Shown in pieces: positions 35,901 to 48,100 of a DNA stretch of 64,000 nucleotides. Made by a program: the position numbers and the translations under genes. Below the pieces are notes generated by a model. The model had not been told where the DNA came from, ran no database searches, and saw only the letters and a list, made by a program, of their open reading frames with translations. How positions within the stretch are numbered: position 1 is the stretch's first letter; every line of letters begins with the position of its first letter. The DNA lies in contig JAAALK010000283.1 in assembly GCA_019279435.1 (NCBI GenBank), positions 58,819,700 to 58,883,699 on the forward strand. Direction: 5' to 3'. Source of the DNA: Zizania palustris. Its lineage: Eukaryota; Streptophyta; Magnoliopsida; Poales; Poaceae.

Positions 35901-38900
35901 AAAAAGCTAATTACAGAGTACATATAAAATTGGGCACATAAAAAGCTATAAGAAATAGGGTCAGGTGCAAAATAATATTTCCACTTACTTGTGTAACAAT
36001 AATTAAATCAAGATCACTCTTACCTTCTGAAGGGTGGACTTTGGAGCTGGCAACAGAGGCTCCTTGTTGGATGGAACAACCACATGTTGTTTAGCCTTCC
36101 ATTCATGCTGTTTGGCATCTCTATCTTCATTGTTCAGCTCCAGTTGTTGAGGTGAAGGAACAGCAGAGGAAGAAAACTGAAACTGCGAAGGTGAAACTAT
36201 AGAGGAAGCAACCTGAGAGGATTCGACGATAGAGGAGGTAGCCTGAGAGGATGAAACCAGAGAGGAGCCAGCCTTGGAGGATGGAATCATAGCAGAAGCT
36301 GATTCCATGGACTCAGTTGAAAGGGTTGTAGAGGAAACAGTTGGCAGAAGTTGGCCAAGAGTGACCAATGTAACTGGTTCTGCAACAGTGACTGCACTTG
36401 CTGCAATATTAGCAGACAGTGGCTGAGATGTAGGTAGATAAGTTGGCACAGGTACATTCATAGGCTTATTACTGCTGGATTCAGGAAGAGATACTGACTT
36501 ATTGTTCACCAGAGGGATGCCTTGCGATTGGGATATACTAGGTTCAATTGCAGAAATTGGTAGATTAACAGATGGGGGGGTTAAACCCACAGAGAACATA
36601 GGAGAAACGGATGACAACTTATTTGGAAGCTGGCTAGCAGATGATTCAGTTGCTGGACTACTTGATAAGGTATGGGATAGCATTGATGTGGCTAGACCTG
36701 GATTTTGGCTCAAGTTATTACCACTACCTGGTTGTGGTAAAGAAGTGAACTCCGGCATTCTTGGAAAAGGTGGTAAAGATGCATTAAGTCCAGGATACTG
36801 TACAGGTTGCTGAAGTGCCTGTGGAACTGTCAACCCATGTGGTGGCCGAAGAAAGGGTGGCGGTTGCAAATGAGAAAACCCAGTTGGTGGTGTGTAAAAT
36901 CCTGGCCAGTACATTGGTGGCATCGTAAGGCCAGCGCCATTTGCAGATGATGGCATGGGTGATGAGTTCCATGGAGGTAAACTGACCCCAGGTTGATATG
37001 GTGGCAAATTTCCTTGAAATGGTGGTGGCATCTGAATTCCTGACTGACCATTGTGTGAGGCAAGATTAGCTGTCATTGTGCTAGCTGGAGGAGGCAAGCT
37101 TGTAGATGCAGGTAGAGGGTAATGTGACTACACAAACAAAAATAATAATAGTGAACAAAGAAAATCCAACATCCTTCTGAAGGAATCTAAAATTTTATTT
37201 ATATTTACCTGAATAATTGCTGGATCATTGTGTAAAGTAGCAGGCTGAGCTGGTGGAGAGGATTTGACTTGCAAATCCTGCAGAGGAGTATCATTAATCA
37301 AAGCTAAGATATAGCCAAGGAGATTGCTGCTGTACTGTACAAGACTAATAGACAATGCAAGGAAGAAAAATGGAAACAGCAAATCAGCCAGTGAAAAAGG
37401 AAGAGTTTCTATCACAATCTGCATTTTCCTTTTAAAAAACAATTTGGTTCAGAAAAAACTTGTAAACAAAAATGTAAGCATAGGACCTCGATGAGTCACA
37501 TATTCTATGAATCATGTGATTCAGTGGGATAACCCTAATCCAGATCCTCTATAGGACCAAATTTATGATATTTACAAATTACAATCAAGTTTCAGAGGGC
37601 ATTATCATAAAATCCGAACTCAATCCTTTACTACTGTACTGAACGCAATCCTAAAAGATCAAATTGGGAATTTGAAATAGCTTTCTTCTTTCCTGTCTTG
37701 TCATGTTGCATTTTCTTAAAAATTCTGAGGAAATGCATATAAGCTTTAATTAGTCACATAAAAATTAAACTTGTTTATGTAAAACAGGCCTACCCCAACT
37801 TGCTTGGGACTAAAAGGCTTTGTTGATGTTGATGTTGATGATGTAAAACAGAACAAAAAACATGGCATACCAACAACTTAAATGGATAGCTTGAAACCAT
37901 GCTAAAGCCCAAACCATTGGAACAACAGTTTAATAATCACCAGTTTATCGAGCATTTTTTAGTAATGTTTCTAGGTTATCACCATTACCTTTATATCGCT
38001 TCCTCGAAAGAGTATGTATTCATATATCTTGTCACTGGCTGGAATCTGTTGGCCATCCTTCTTACGACCTTCAGTTCCAAATGAACGAACTGCAAAACAG
38101 TACATCAAAGTGCCAAAGTGTACCCAGTAAGAATAATTCTACATACAAACATGAGAGCAATGTCACTTCATAAGGCCACCTGAAATTATCAGGCCTATGC
38201 AGCCATGTCTGCTCAAATCAGAAGATCACAAAAATAGAAAGATCACTTTTTCTGGAAACAAATACTGAACTAATTCAAAGTTAAGATTCAAAAGTTTTAA
38301 CCAGAACATTTAGAACTTTGGGAATAGGGAAGCCTATGGTAAGGCTTCAGTGCTTCACTTCGCAGAGAAACATATGGAGCCTTTGAGGACACCAAAAAAG
38401 CATGTCCATGATGTCAAATTGGTGTCAAAGCTCTCTGATATCATCTCTACAGTCTACAGATAAAAACAAACTAAACGATTGTGATGTCCTGATCTTACAG
38501 AAGGATGCTTGTAGCTACCAGAACATAATTTCAGGTACATATATGCAGAAAGAGATGGGAAAACGGAGAAGCTGTCAGGGGAATACTATTCAGTTTCATA
38601 CCAACTTACGTTGAAATCAGGGTCACAAACTTACAATCAGTACAATAAGAATTGAATGATTGTCCAGTTGTCCTACAAGGTTCGATATCAAAAGTTTGAA
38701 CCAAAACTCAGATCAAATTTGAACATCACTATAATTCTAACAAAAATGTGGTACTGTACTGCATACAAACAGGGAGCAAATTCAGGTACACATTAATCCT
38801 AAGTTTATGAAAAGAAAAATATAAATTAAAATCTGCAAGCAAAAAACTTAGGTAAAGTACATGCATTTTTCTACTGTTTGTTGACAGATTTAACTGTTCA

Positions 38901-40269
38901 AATCACTAAATCAGCCTATATTGAAATATATTTTTTTCAAATTTAATTGTGATACAAACATTATGGTTGGATTGAAATATTAACATGACAGTAAATGATT
39001 GTCTCAGTGGAAAACTTCATGCAGAATACACATCCCAATATCCCATAATTCCCATTGGATTCCAATCATTGATAAGATATCAGATAGTATTAGCTCACAG
39101 AGCAATACCCAATGTGCAAAATAGATCTTATATAAAAACAGAAACATTTGTTTTGTATGGTACCATGTAACAGACGCCAAAACAGTTTAAAACCTGCCAA
39201 TATATGATTGATCACATAATTAAACATGTAAATCCTTACAAAGATAGAAATAACCACATCAGGCGGTGATGACATGCACGAAAATATTATCTACAGGATT
39301 GGGCCATGAGGCTACATAGCACAGATCAAGACAGAAGCAACAACACCAACACTATAAGAAAAACAATTTGAAAGTGAAAATTGTTAAAGAGAGCTATGTT
39401 CCAAACTTCAAGACTCGAGTGTCAATGGCAAGTCAATAGAAAGTATGGCAAAGCAATCTGCACAATGGGACCCTCTGCTGCATAATTCTCTTGTGCAACT
39501 ACACATTCCAAACAGGGAAAGGGTCCCTAGCCTCTTTCAGATGTACAACAAGAACCCCCAATTTAAGACAGCTGACAAGTTTGGTAAAGAGACACTTAAT
39601 GCTACAATACTTGCATCTGCATTGCTATGTGCAAGTAACACACAAATGTCTTCACATCGTTAGTAACAAACTAGCCTGGTAGGACGTTAAGACCAACGCA
39701 ATCCTCACGAACCTTAACCCTAATCTCTGTAGACCTCGGAGCTCACTATTGTGTCACTATATAGAACACAAAATTACAACTAAGCACAAGAAAACATCCA
39801 CTATCCAGTCCCAGATATTTACCTACACCATGGTTGGTAGATTGAAATTTTCATCGCACAACACCCACAAATAATCAACAGTGAAATCAAGAACCTGGAA
39901 CATACTCCCCAATAAAATCAGACCTAAACCCCAACTGCAATGGAAATTACGCACGACAGCCAAGGTACACGAACGGGAAAAAATACTCGTAATACAAAAT
40001 TTCATAGTCCCATACTCCCATGGCATCGCGGCATACTCTCCCCACAGATCGCCAACCAAACAGGACGAGAGGATAAAAGAGCGGGGGGTGAGGGAGGGAA
40101 AGTGGTGGAGCCTACCGTTCTTGAGCCCGATGCTGGACTCGTCGGTGTTGATGGTGTAGAGGACGCCCTCGTACCGGATCTCGCTCTTCGAAGTCAGGCT
40201 GATCACGCTCCCGATGTACGATTCCGGCGCCGCTGCCGCCGCCGCCGCCGCCATCGCCGTCGCCGTCAA
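32936..40269 (-). CDS. DCP5: DECAPPING 5 / LSM14-type mRNA decapping and P-body protein
   Basis: Eight exons with GT-AG introns and consistent phases: 40269-40116, 38089-37989, 37277-37209, 37127-36024, 35874-35797, 33527-33345, 33271-33161 and 33085-32936, giving 649 residues. Residues 1-85 are the LSm14 domain (YIGSVISLTSKSEIRYEG, RSFGTEGR, YEYILFRGSDIK). A long Pro/Ser/Gln-rich linker follows (exon 4, 368 codons). Then comes RGQGRGRGRGRGYG, the FDF domain (503-563, ITKFTEDFDFMAMNEKF), the FFD box (DDFFDSL), the TFG box (TFGDSARHR) and a C-terminal RGG/RGY tail. The Arabidopsis relative DCP5 binds DCP1/DCP2, acts in translational repression and forms P-bodies; the same cytoplasmic role is inferred. 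The start at 40269 is the first ATG; another in-frame ATG lies at 40254. No defects are visible. Confidence 0.95.
37788..37840 (+). mobile_element. tiny 5'-truncated retroposon tail (SINE/LINE 3' end) in a DCP5 intron
   Basis: 53 bp reading CTACCCCAACTTGCTTGGGA and ending in three TTGATG units. It is flanked by an 11-bp direct repeat ATGTAAAACAG (37777-37787 and 37841-37851). The CTTGGGACTAAAAGGCTTTG plus TTG-type tail is the common 3' end of Au-like SINEs and their partner LINEs in grasses. It lies in intron 2 of the decapping gene, away from the splice sites. Confidence 0.72.
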
Positions 40270-41394
40270 GCTCGCCTAGGGTTTCGATCCGCGCTTCCCC
40301 TCCCCTGCCGGGTGTTTTTTTTCCTCGCTATTTCTCCCCCATTTTAAAGCCTCGGCGAATCGCCCCTCCCCAATTTCATCTGAACTTATGCCGGCCGTCA
40401 CGCCTCTCACTTACAAGTGGGACCCACCAGGGATCACGCGTCCGGTCCCACAAACCAGCGAGAGATTAATCTGGATACGTGCTTGTGGTCCAGGTAGACG
40501 TATATACGAAGTCGCGGCGTAACGGTGGATTCGTGTGGCCACAGAGGAGCGTGGCCTCGCCATGAATATGACACGTACTCTCGGATTCTCTGTATCTTAG
40601 GTTTTTTTAAAAAAATTATTCACGTAACATTATAATTTTAAAAATTAAAAATTCCTTGCATATCACAGCGATTCTGACGATCCCTATTTATCAGTGACAC
40701 ACCAATAATATATTGGCAAACCGTAAAAATTATAACGGCACGAAAAAAACTAACTGTTTTTAAAGGCGATATCAGTAGTTTGACACCGGATCCATAAGAA
40801 TTATGACACATGGTGATCTCTTGAAAAGTACAGGATGGGTGATCTCTTGAAAAGTTCTTGTATTGTATCTTTGACACATGGTGAGTGAATTTTAAAAGAA
40901 CCTTGCGTGTTATGGTCAAAATTGCATAAAACTATATATCTATATATGTTCGTATATATATTATGCTTAGTGACAGCTATCCAAACAATTTCGCCGGCGA
41001 GCAGCGTACAACGCCCTTTGGAGCCACCAGAATAGTGGTGCCATGCTCGTTGGCATGTCAGCGATCTACTCGGAATCAACACACGCGATCACAGTAGAAC
41101 ACGTAAGAACAGGAAAACAAAGATAATCTCGCACAGAAAGGCCCCCTAGCTCATATGGGCCGAGCCCATTAAGCAATTGGCCGATCCTAGCTCAAACATG
41201 GACTGACGGTTACTGTTTTCCATGGCAGAAAAAATCAAAAAGCCATAGAAAATTCAAAATCAACTGGACTCACTTCATTCAAATTTAAAATTCATATTAA
41301 ATATCATTCTGCACTTTATAACTATTAGTTTTTCTATTTATTGTATTTTTTTGCACGTAGACGCTAACATTGGAAAAAATCTAAGGCCCCGTTT
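40270..41394. promoter_or_regulatory. upstream region of the DCP5 gene
   Basis: GC-rich sequence at 40270-40560 directly 5' of the decapping gene probably holds the 5' UTR and core promoter. Beyond it the sequence is AT-rich. A short near-duplicate (GGTGATCTCTTGAAAAGT, twice at about 40813-40856) is present. No other gene was recognised. Confidence 0.4.
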
Positions 41395-41648
41395 AGGATC
41401 ACAGTTTTTGGAAACTACAACATTTCAAAAACTACACTGTATTATATCCATGACAATACCATAATTTATGAAAAAAGTGCTTTGTACCAAATTTTTCAAT
41501 ACTGTAGATTGAGTACAGTATTTGTAATACTACAGTTTACTTTACAGAGATTTCAGATGAAGTTGCCAAACACTATATAATACTGTAGTATTGCTCAATA
41601 TTGCAGTATTGCTTGCAACTATAAAAAACGGTGTTCCCAAACAAGACC
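41395..41648. mobile_element. Tourist-like MITE
   Basis: The left end is GGCCCCGTTTAGGATCACAG. The right end read inward is GGTCTTGTTTGGGAACACCG. 254 bp with internal inverted symmetry (CTACAACATTTC..., ...TGTAGTATTGC). Flanks TAA and TAC give only a partial match to the expected TWA duplication. Confidence 0.6.
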
Positions 41649-41649
41649 T

Positions 41650-42135
41650 ACGATTTTACGTGGCTATCCTATCTTAGGAGAATTACAAGTTAATGATTTG
41701 ACTATCAAATGATTTCACAACTATTTCTCATTGGGAAGAACGAAAAATTACAATCTAGAATCATATCAAACAGAAAACAGGGTCTCCTAATTGAAAAATA
41801 GGTGAATGCGTCGTTTTTTCCATAAAATTTTCATTGTATTCAAAGCTTTTGAAGTTTAACTACATGTACACAATACAATATATATACATTCAAGTAACAA
41901 ATACATGGAATATATATCAAAATTTGTCCTAGAAAAAAGAAAAAAAAGAACTTGGAGACTGAAAAGGACAGTGCAGCTAAACCTTTTTAACTTTCTGTCA
42001 ACTACTTTAACCGTAAGTCCACTCACGCCACACCAATTAGCCGGTTTGCTTGACCTGATTTAGCTTGACAGAAAAGATTAATTTGTCAGAATTGCTCCCA
42101 TGACTTGTGTGGCACACAGCATGGCATGGGCCATG
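41650..42135. other. AT-rich intergenic spacer
   Basis: No gene or bounded repeat recognised between the MITE and the proposed Helitron start. Confidence 0.45.
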
Positions 42136-42642
42136 TAATTACTATCCTTAAAGCCTCGGAGAAATGGAGGCCTCTCCGCGCTCTGGCTCCTGTGGGCCTT
42201 TCAGCAATCGACGCGTGGGCCCCTGAAGATCGAGCTGCCGTTTTTGCAGAAAAGCCCTCATATTTCTTGCTAATCGCGTAAAGGTCCAACATCATATGGT
42301 CCTCTGTCCTGCTTCGTTTGCTTTTGTACCCTCGCCTCCTGCTAATTTGTACGCGAAGAAGGAAAAATTCGGAAAATTAGACCGCGCTCTAAAATTAGAA
42401 AAACCAGGGGGGTTTTGGCGAAATTGCCAGCCGCAGGGTCCAGAGCCCCTACATGCCCGCTCTCCCATTCCACTGTGCCCGACTCCCCATCCCTCATCCC
42501 CCATCTTCCATGCCTAACCCTAGCCACCACGCGCGCAGCCGCTACTCACTACCGCTGCTCCGCCCCACCTCGGCCTCCTCGCGCGTGCGGCGTGCAAGAA
42601 ACCCTAGATCCTAATCCCCTCCGTCCGCCGCACCCACAGCGT

Positions 42643-42979
42643 GATGGCCAATGCGCTCCTCTCCTCGTCGCTGCTTTCCTCGCCACCACACGTCGCCGGG
42701 GCGCTGCCAGGCCACCGTAGTTTTATCCGAGGGGACGCAGCGGGCGTCGTGCCGTGGCGTGCAGGGTGAGGGCCAGAATCCACGGGCTCTACTCGGTCGG
42801 GGGACTCCATGCGGCGCTGGAGCACGCTGAGGCGACGCTGCACACGCTCGCTGATGCCGCCGTCGTCGCAGCGGATGCGACTTCTGGGGGCGGTTACGCA
42901 GACCAGGCCGCGGCGATGGTGCAGAAGAGTGGAGGCTGGTTTGGGTTCATCTTGGAAGCCTTGGAGGTCGTGCTCAAGG
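42643..42979 (+). pseudogene. captured ALBINO3/YidC-type insertase gene fragment (first exon)
   Basis: The ATG at 42643 opens a Ser/Leu/Ala-rich, transit-peptide-like start (MANALLSSSLLSS). The frame ends at a TGA within about 42 codons, and a shifted frame continues with EATLHTLADAAVVAADA and QKSGGWFGFILEALEVVLK up to a GT donor at 42980. Plant ALB3/ALB4 thylakoid insertases have this QKSGGWFGF..EALE.VLKVL segment just before the first membrane span. Only this exon is present, with a frameshift, so it is a captured, non-functional fragment. The family match is from memory. Confidence 0.72.
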
Positions 42980-43860
42980 TAAACGTCGTCTTCTCCAAAG
43001 CTATGAGCAATCACGCTCACGCTAGGTCTACTTCACTTGGTTAATGAATTCCCTGTAGTTGTCGAGTTGGGGAATTGGAGTCATGGAAGTTCGTGGGGGA
43101 GTCCCAGCTATAAGGGAATGCATTAACTTAATTATCTCTGAAATTTACTCCATACTGGAACACTAAGCAGTCGACAATGGGTATGGTCACTTGATCTTTC
43201 TTTACTATTAAATTTACAAGATTAATTTGCATAGCATATAATTCATGAAATTACACGTTAGCATTAGCATTTAACAATAGTTGTATTCATATAAAAACAT
43301 GGCTACAAAATATGAACAGAAGAGGTAGCCCTTTTGACATTTTACTGTTTAGTACCTTTTGGTTTAGTGCTAACGCTGGAGGTGTATTGATCGGTTTTCT
43401 TATGCTGGTGCAGCCCTCCACTATTAGCTTTGGAGGTCTTCTTTGGTGCACCCTAAAGGGGAAAATAGTAAGTGTATGCCTTGCAGATGCAATCACACAA
43501 GCTTGACAATTCTTGAACTGCTCTATAAGATATATAGCACCATTAGTTCCATTCACAAGGAATTGCATATTATCTATGGCAAGTATGCGCCTTTTCAGTT
43601 GTTGGCATATTGGTATGTGTTTTCTGATACTCTGGTTTTTTCGGCTTACATGTGTCAACATGCTGGCAATATTCCTTCATACTTCAATCTGAAACAGGTT
43701 TGAGCTATGGGGCTTCTATAACGATCAGTTCAGCAAAATCAGTGAGATGGAACCAATCAACTACAGTCTATTTACTGCAAGCTACTTGAAGAAATCAAGA
43801 AATCAACCGTTGAATAGCTGATTGATAATACATGCAAGTTTTGTGGTTGTGATAGCTATT

Positions 43861-44124
43861 GTGGAGGATTTCTATGATGTAAAATTAACTGAAATTGATG
43901 GGCTGAAATTGATGGACAGGTTGTTAGCGTATTTGGTGTATTCGATGGTATGGTTTCCAATCTTTCCTTATCTACCTTTTCAATTCCTTGCCCACCATGT
44001 TTCTATTTTGAAGATTTGGTGCAATAGGTCATGGAGGATCACGTGCTGCTGAGTATTTGAAGGAAAATTTGTTCGAAAACCTTATGAAACACCCTGAGTT
44101 TCTGACAGACACAAAGCTTGCCAT
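43861..44124 (+). pseudogene. captured PP2C protein phosphatase fragment, exons a and b
   Basis: Exon a (43861-43947) reads EDFYDVKLTEIDG then, in a shifted frame, VVSVFGVFD. Exon b (44028 to about 44124) reads GHGGSRAAEYLKENLFENL and KHPEFLTDTKLAI. Joined at the GT-AG intron they give the PP2C metal-binding motif FDGHGG. A 14-bp tandem duplication (43889-43902 and 43903-43916) breaks the frame between EIDG and VVSVFG. The next exon lies beyond the retrotransposon at 55851. It is a defective copy; intact PP2C genes with this exon order are known from plants. Confidence 0.82.
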
Positions 44125-44187
44125 TAATTTCTCTTTTGTTTTACCTGTACAATTATCTGTTCACCTTTGTCAGTCTGCTAATGATTA

Positions 44188-44672
44188 TGTTGGCGTAAAA
44201 GTTACACCAACAGGTTCTTAGTAGTTAAGAACAAACAAACAAGAGGTTTGTGCTTTTAGGACAAACTTGAGCCTCCGTGAAGGATAACAACTCAAGAGGT
44301 CCGAATGTATGTGTTTGAACCACTGGTTCTGGATCCCTCTTACAAGGTACAAAGGGGGGTATTTATAGGGAGAAAGGCTAAAGGAATAGACCTATTTACC
44401 CTTATATTACAAATGACCTTCAGTATTATAAACAAGGTTATACACGGTAAAGTGTTGCAGGGTAGATGGATAAGCAGGGCATCCAATCAGTCACGTCTTC
44501 CTGCTTCGAAGCCTCCTTTCTCCTTTCGGAGGGTCCTCCGAGACTTCGCATCGTGGCACCCCTCGACCGTGCTGACGTATCTTCGAGCATTAGTCGACCA
44601 TCTTCGGGACCTTCTTAGAGCCTTCGGAGGGTTAACCTTTAAGTCGTGGAAATGAAGTAATTTCCCCCAACA
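44188..44672 (-). repeat. left LTR (3' LTR of the element)
   Basis: 485 bp, TG...CA. It differs from the right LTR at two sites only (in GTAAAGTGT/CTGCAGG and CTTCC/TTGCTTCG), about 99.6% identity. A TATA-like box (TATAAATA on the minus strand) lies at 44360-44367. Confidence 0.96.
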
Positions 44673-45124
44673 GTAGCCCCTCGAATACGCCTTTCTGTAG
44701 ATAACCTATTTTTTAGAAAGAAGGCAGTATACGAAAGGAACATTTTTAGTTTCTGAGACTTAAAGGGAATGCGAAGATACTATGATTTAGCCCAGAATAT
44801 TAAGCCCAATATTTTAAAACGTTCGTCTCCGAATTTTGGCATAGTGAGGAAAACTCCCTGGAGCAGCATGGCTTCGGAGCATGAGTGCTACGAGAGCAGT
44901 TACGGAGCGTGAACGTCGTGCGGGCGGTTACGAAGTGTGGACGTCGTGGGGTGCCGTCAATATGACCGTTACGGCGCAAATAGCCGTTACCCTCTGTAAA
45001 AAAGAAGTAACGGTCGATTCCTTCAGCGGTTGCACGCCGTTTCACTTTCCAACCCCACCGCATTCACCGTTCTTGCAATTCACCTTTCCCCTCAACCTTC
45101 TGCCCCTTCGAGCACTTGAGCGTA

Positions 45125-48100
45125 ATGGCGAGAACCAGCCACACCACTCCTTTGGCGGCCAACACTATGGCGCAGCGGCAGGCATGGGCGGCATCAGCAG
45201 CCACGGCAATGGCGGGGGGCCCGGGCGGCGGTTGGCCCAAGAACCCTCGGGCGCTCCGTCCGCCCTCCAAGAAGAAGATGGCCCAGAGCTTCGTTATTGG
45301 TCAGTCAGTGAGCACAGCGGAGTCCATCGAAGAGGCAGTAGATGGGAAGTTGGGAGCCGGAATGAGGACTCGTGTTCCCGGGACAGAGTCGACTCCACGG
45401 CCTCGGCGCGGAGAAGTGGTAGTCTTCGAGGCATTCTTCGAAGCTGGCCTGGGGCTACCAGCCGTGGATTTCCTAGCAGAGGTACTAGACATGTTCCACA
45501 TTACTCTGCCTCAGTTGTCCCCCAACGCAATCGTCCGCCTGGCCGTCTTTGAGTGGGCTCTTCGGGCGGAAGGATGTGAAGGGCGCTCCGAAATCTTCGC
45601 AGCAACCCACGAAGCTATCTGCCAGCCGAAGCCTCAAGATGGGCCCGGAGACTCAAAGGTGACAGTGGCTTTCGGCAGTGTCAATTTTCAGCTACGGCGG
45701 GAGCACGCTCTTCATTTCCCTGCGAAGGCCATAAACGATCGATGGTATACAAATTGGATACTTCGGTGGTTTTACGCCGAAGTAGGAGAAGACTCCCCCC
45801 TTTCGGGCCCTCTTCAAGAAATTTGGTTCCGGAAGGAAGCGGATATCTCCCCGAACCCTAGCCTGCTCACGACGAGGCTAGGGTTGCTGGCTTCTGTGGC
45901 TCGTCGTATGAGCATGCGAGACCTGGCCGAAGAGTTCGTAGGCCTTCGGATCTCACCTCTCGGGGCCAGTTGGCCAATCTCCATCCCGCGAGCCTCGGAG
46001 GGGGACCTCCGAAACATAGGTACGTCCTTCTCCTGCGGCATCATTTTATATGAACACATTAATTATACTTATGCTTCTTATACCTTTTCCTTTTCAGCGG
46101 CGCCTCTGGCCTTATCTCCGGACGACATAGTCCGGGCTACCGAGCGAATTCTCGGAGCCCCTTCGGTAGCCGAGAGGCAGAAGAGGCTGGAACTGGTAGG
46201 GAGTTGGGAGCGCTCGAACAGGGTGTGGAGAGCCCTCGGCATGGAGCCTCCGCCGCTTCCCGACTTCGCCCCGGCTGGAGCGGCGGCTCGCAAGAGGAAA
46301 GCAGCGGCCGAGCCCTCTAAAAAGGCTGGCAAGCAACCCGCTCAGAAGAAGGCGGTGAAGCAGCCTTCTCACTTGACGCCTGCTTCGTCTTCTTCGTCGC
46401 CGGACGAGCGGAGCCCCACTCCCGAAGAGACAGAAGACTCCGGAGGCGCCACAGCGAAGGCTTTCGAAGATTACCTTCTGATCGACGAAGACATGGGGGA
46501 GGTCCCCACAACCCTCCCCGACAGGGAGGATGTTGACGTCACCCTTCTGACTCCTCCTGCGCCTGTCAACGTGCAAGTAGAGTCAAACTCTCCCTCCGGC
46601 TTGCCTGCACCCGAAGGGGTTTCAGCGGAGGTTGTGGCCCCGTCGGACGAGACCGAGGTCAGGACTTCGGGGGATGACTTTGACAACATCCTCCGGATGT
46701 ACGAAGTCCTGGAGGATCCGGCGATCCTTCCTCAAACGGCTCTTGGAGGTATTTTCCCAGAACTCTTTCTTTTTTCATCGGCATTCGCTTGCTATCTGCA
46801 GAATGTGTTAATTAACCTTGATAATTGAAACAGGTACCTCTTCGGGTATCGAGGCCTCGGTGGTGCCCGACGTCCCTACTTCCTCGGAGACAGTCACCCG
46901 GGTGGACCCTCCGGCTCCTCTGGGGGCTCCGAGCCCGGTGACAGAGAACGTATCCTTCGGAGCGGACGATGTGCTCCCTGGGACGGAATTGGCTCCGGCC
47001 GTGGCGACCTCGACTACTGACGGCGCCTCCGACAACGTGGCTCCAGCCGGAGGTGTGGCGGCCGAAGGTCAAGATGTTCTTGCCTCTCCCCCTTTCGTGC
47101 CGGGGAGGGGTAAGAGTATTTCCAGCTTGGGCCTTCGGGTTGATCAAGCAGCGCCCTCCGTAGGCAACTCAGAGGACGAGGCTGCCGAGGACGACGCCCG
47201 GGCCTTGTCTTGGCTCCCTCTTCTGGCTCCTTTCTTGGAGCATCGGAGCGGCCTTCGAAGGCTACTGGAGCCCCTGGCTGAGAAAAGCCAGGATATTGCC
47301 AATTCGGAGTTGATCTCCGCTTTGAGCGAAGTTAGGGCTTCGAGTCTCAACACGGCCCTCGAAAGGGCTGCCCTTCAGGTATGAAAAAGACACCGCAGTT
47401 GTTGTATCTTAATGATCAAAGCTTCTTTAGCACTTACCTTGTTTTCCTTGCAGCAATTCGCCCTTGCTAGAGCGGCAGCGACTTCCAGTGAGGTCGAAAT
47501 TAACCGACTTAACCGGAGGGTTACAGCTCTTCAAACAGCCCTTGATGAATCCACCGGGAGGTCTCTCCGGCTGAATGAGGAACTCTTGGAAGAACGGAAG
47601 GCCAAGGCCGCGTCTGACAAAGCCTCTGAAGCCCTCCGCTCTCATGCCGAAGAAGCCGAAGCTGAACAAGTGGTTCTCCGTGCGGAGGTCGAGAAGCTTC
47701 GCCAGGATGCGGCTGCTTCGAACGGACGTATGGTTGAACTTCAAGAGGCTCTTAGCCAGGTAATGGCTCAGAAGAGTTCCCTGATGCTCCGGGTGGCCGC
47801 GTTGGACGCAACGGTTGCAAGCCTGGAAGCAGCAGATAAAAAGAATTCCAGTACTGCTGACCGTACCTTGGAAGCTCTTCAGGGTACGTTAGAGTACTTT
47901 GGCACCATGTGCCCTTCGACTTCTGCTGCAACCTTCGAGCCGCTCGACCGGAAGCTGACGAGGATCCAGGTAGCTTCGTCGCTGATGAAGAATTCCGGGG
48001 TACGGTACGGAGAGATCTCCGGACAGTGCGCCGGCATCGGGGTTCTTCGCCACCTCAAAACTCTTCGGATTCCCCTTGCTCCGGTCGGTGGTTCGTCTCC

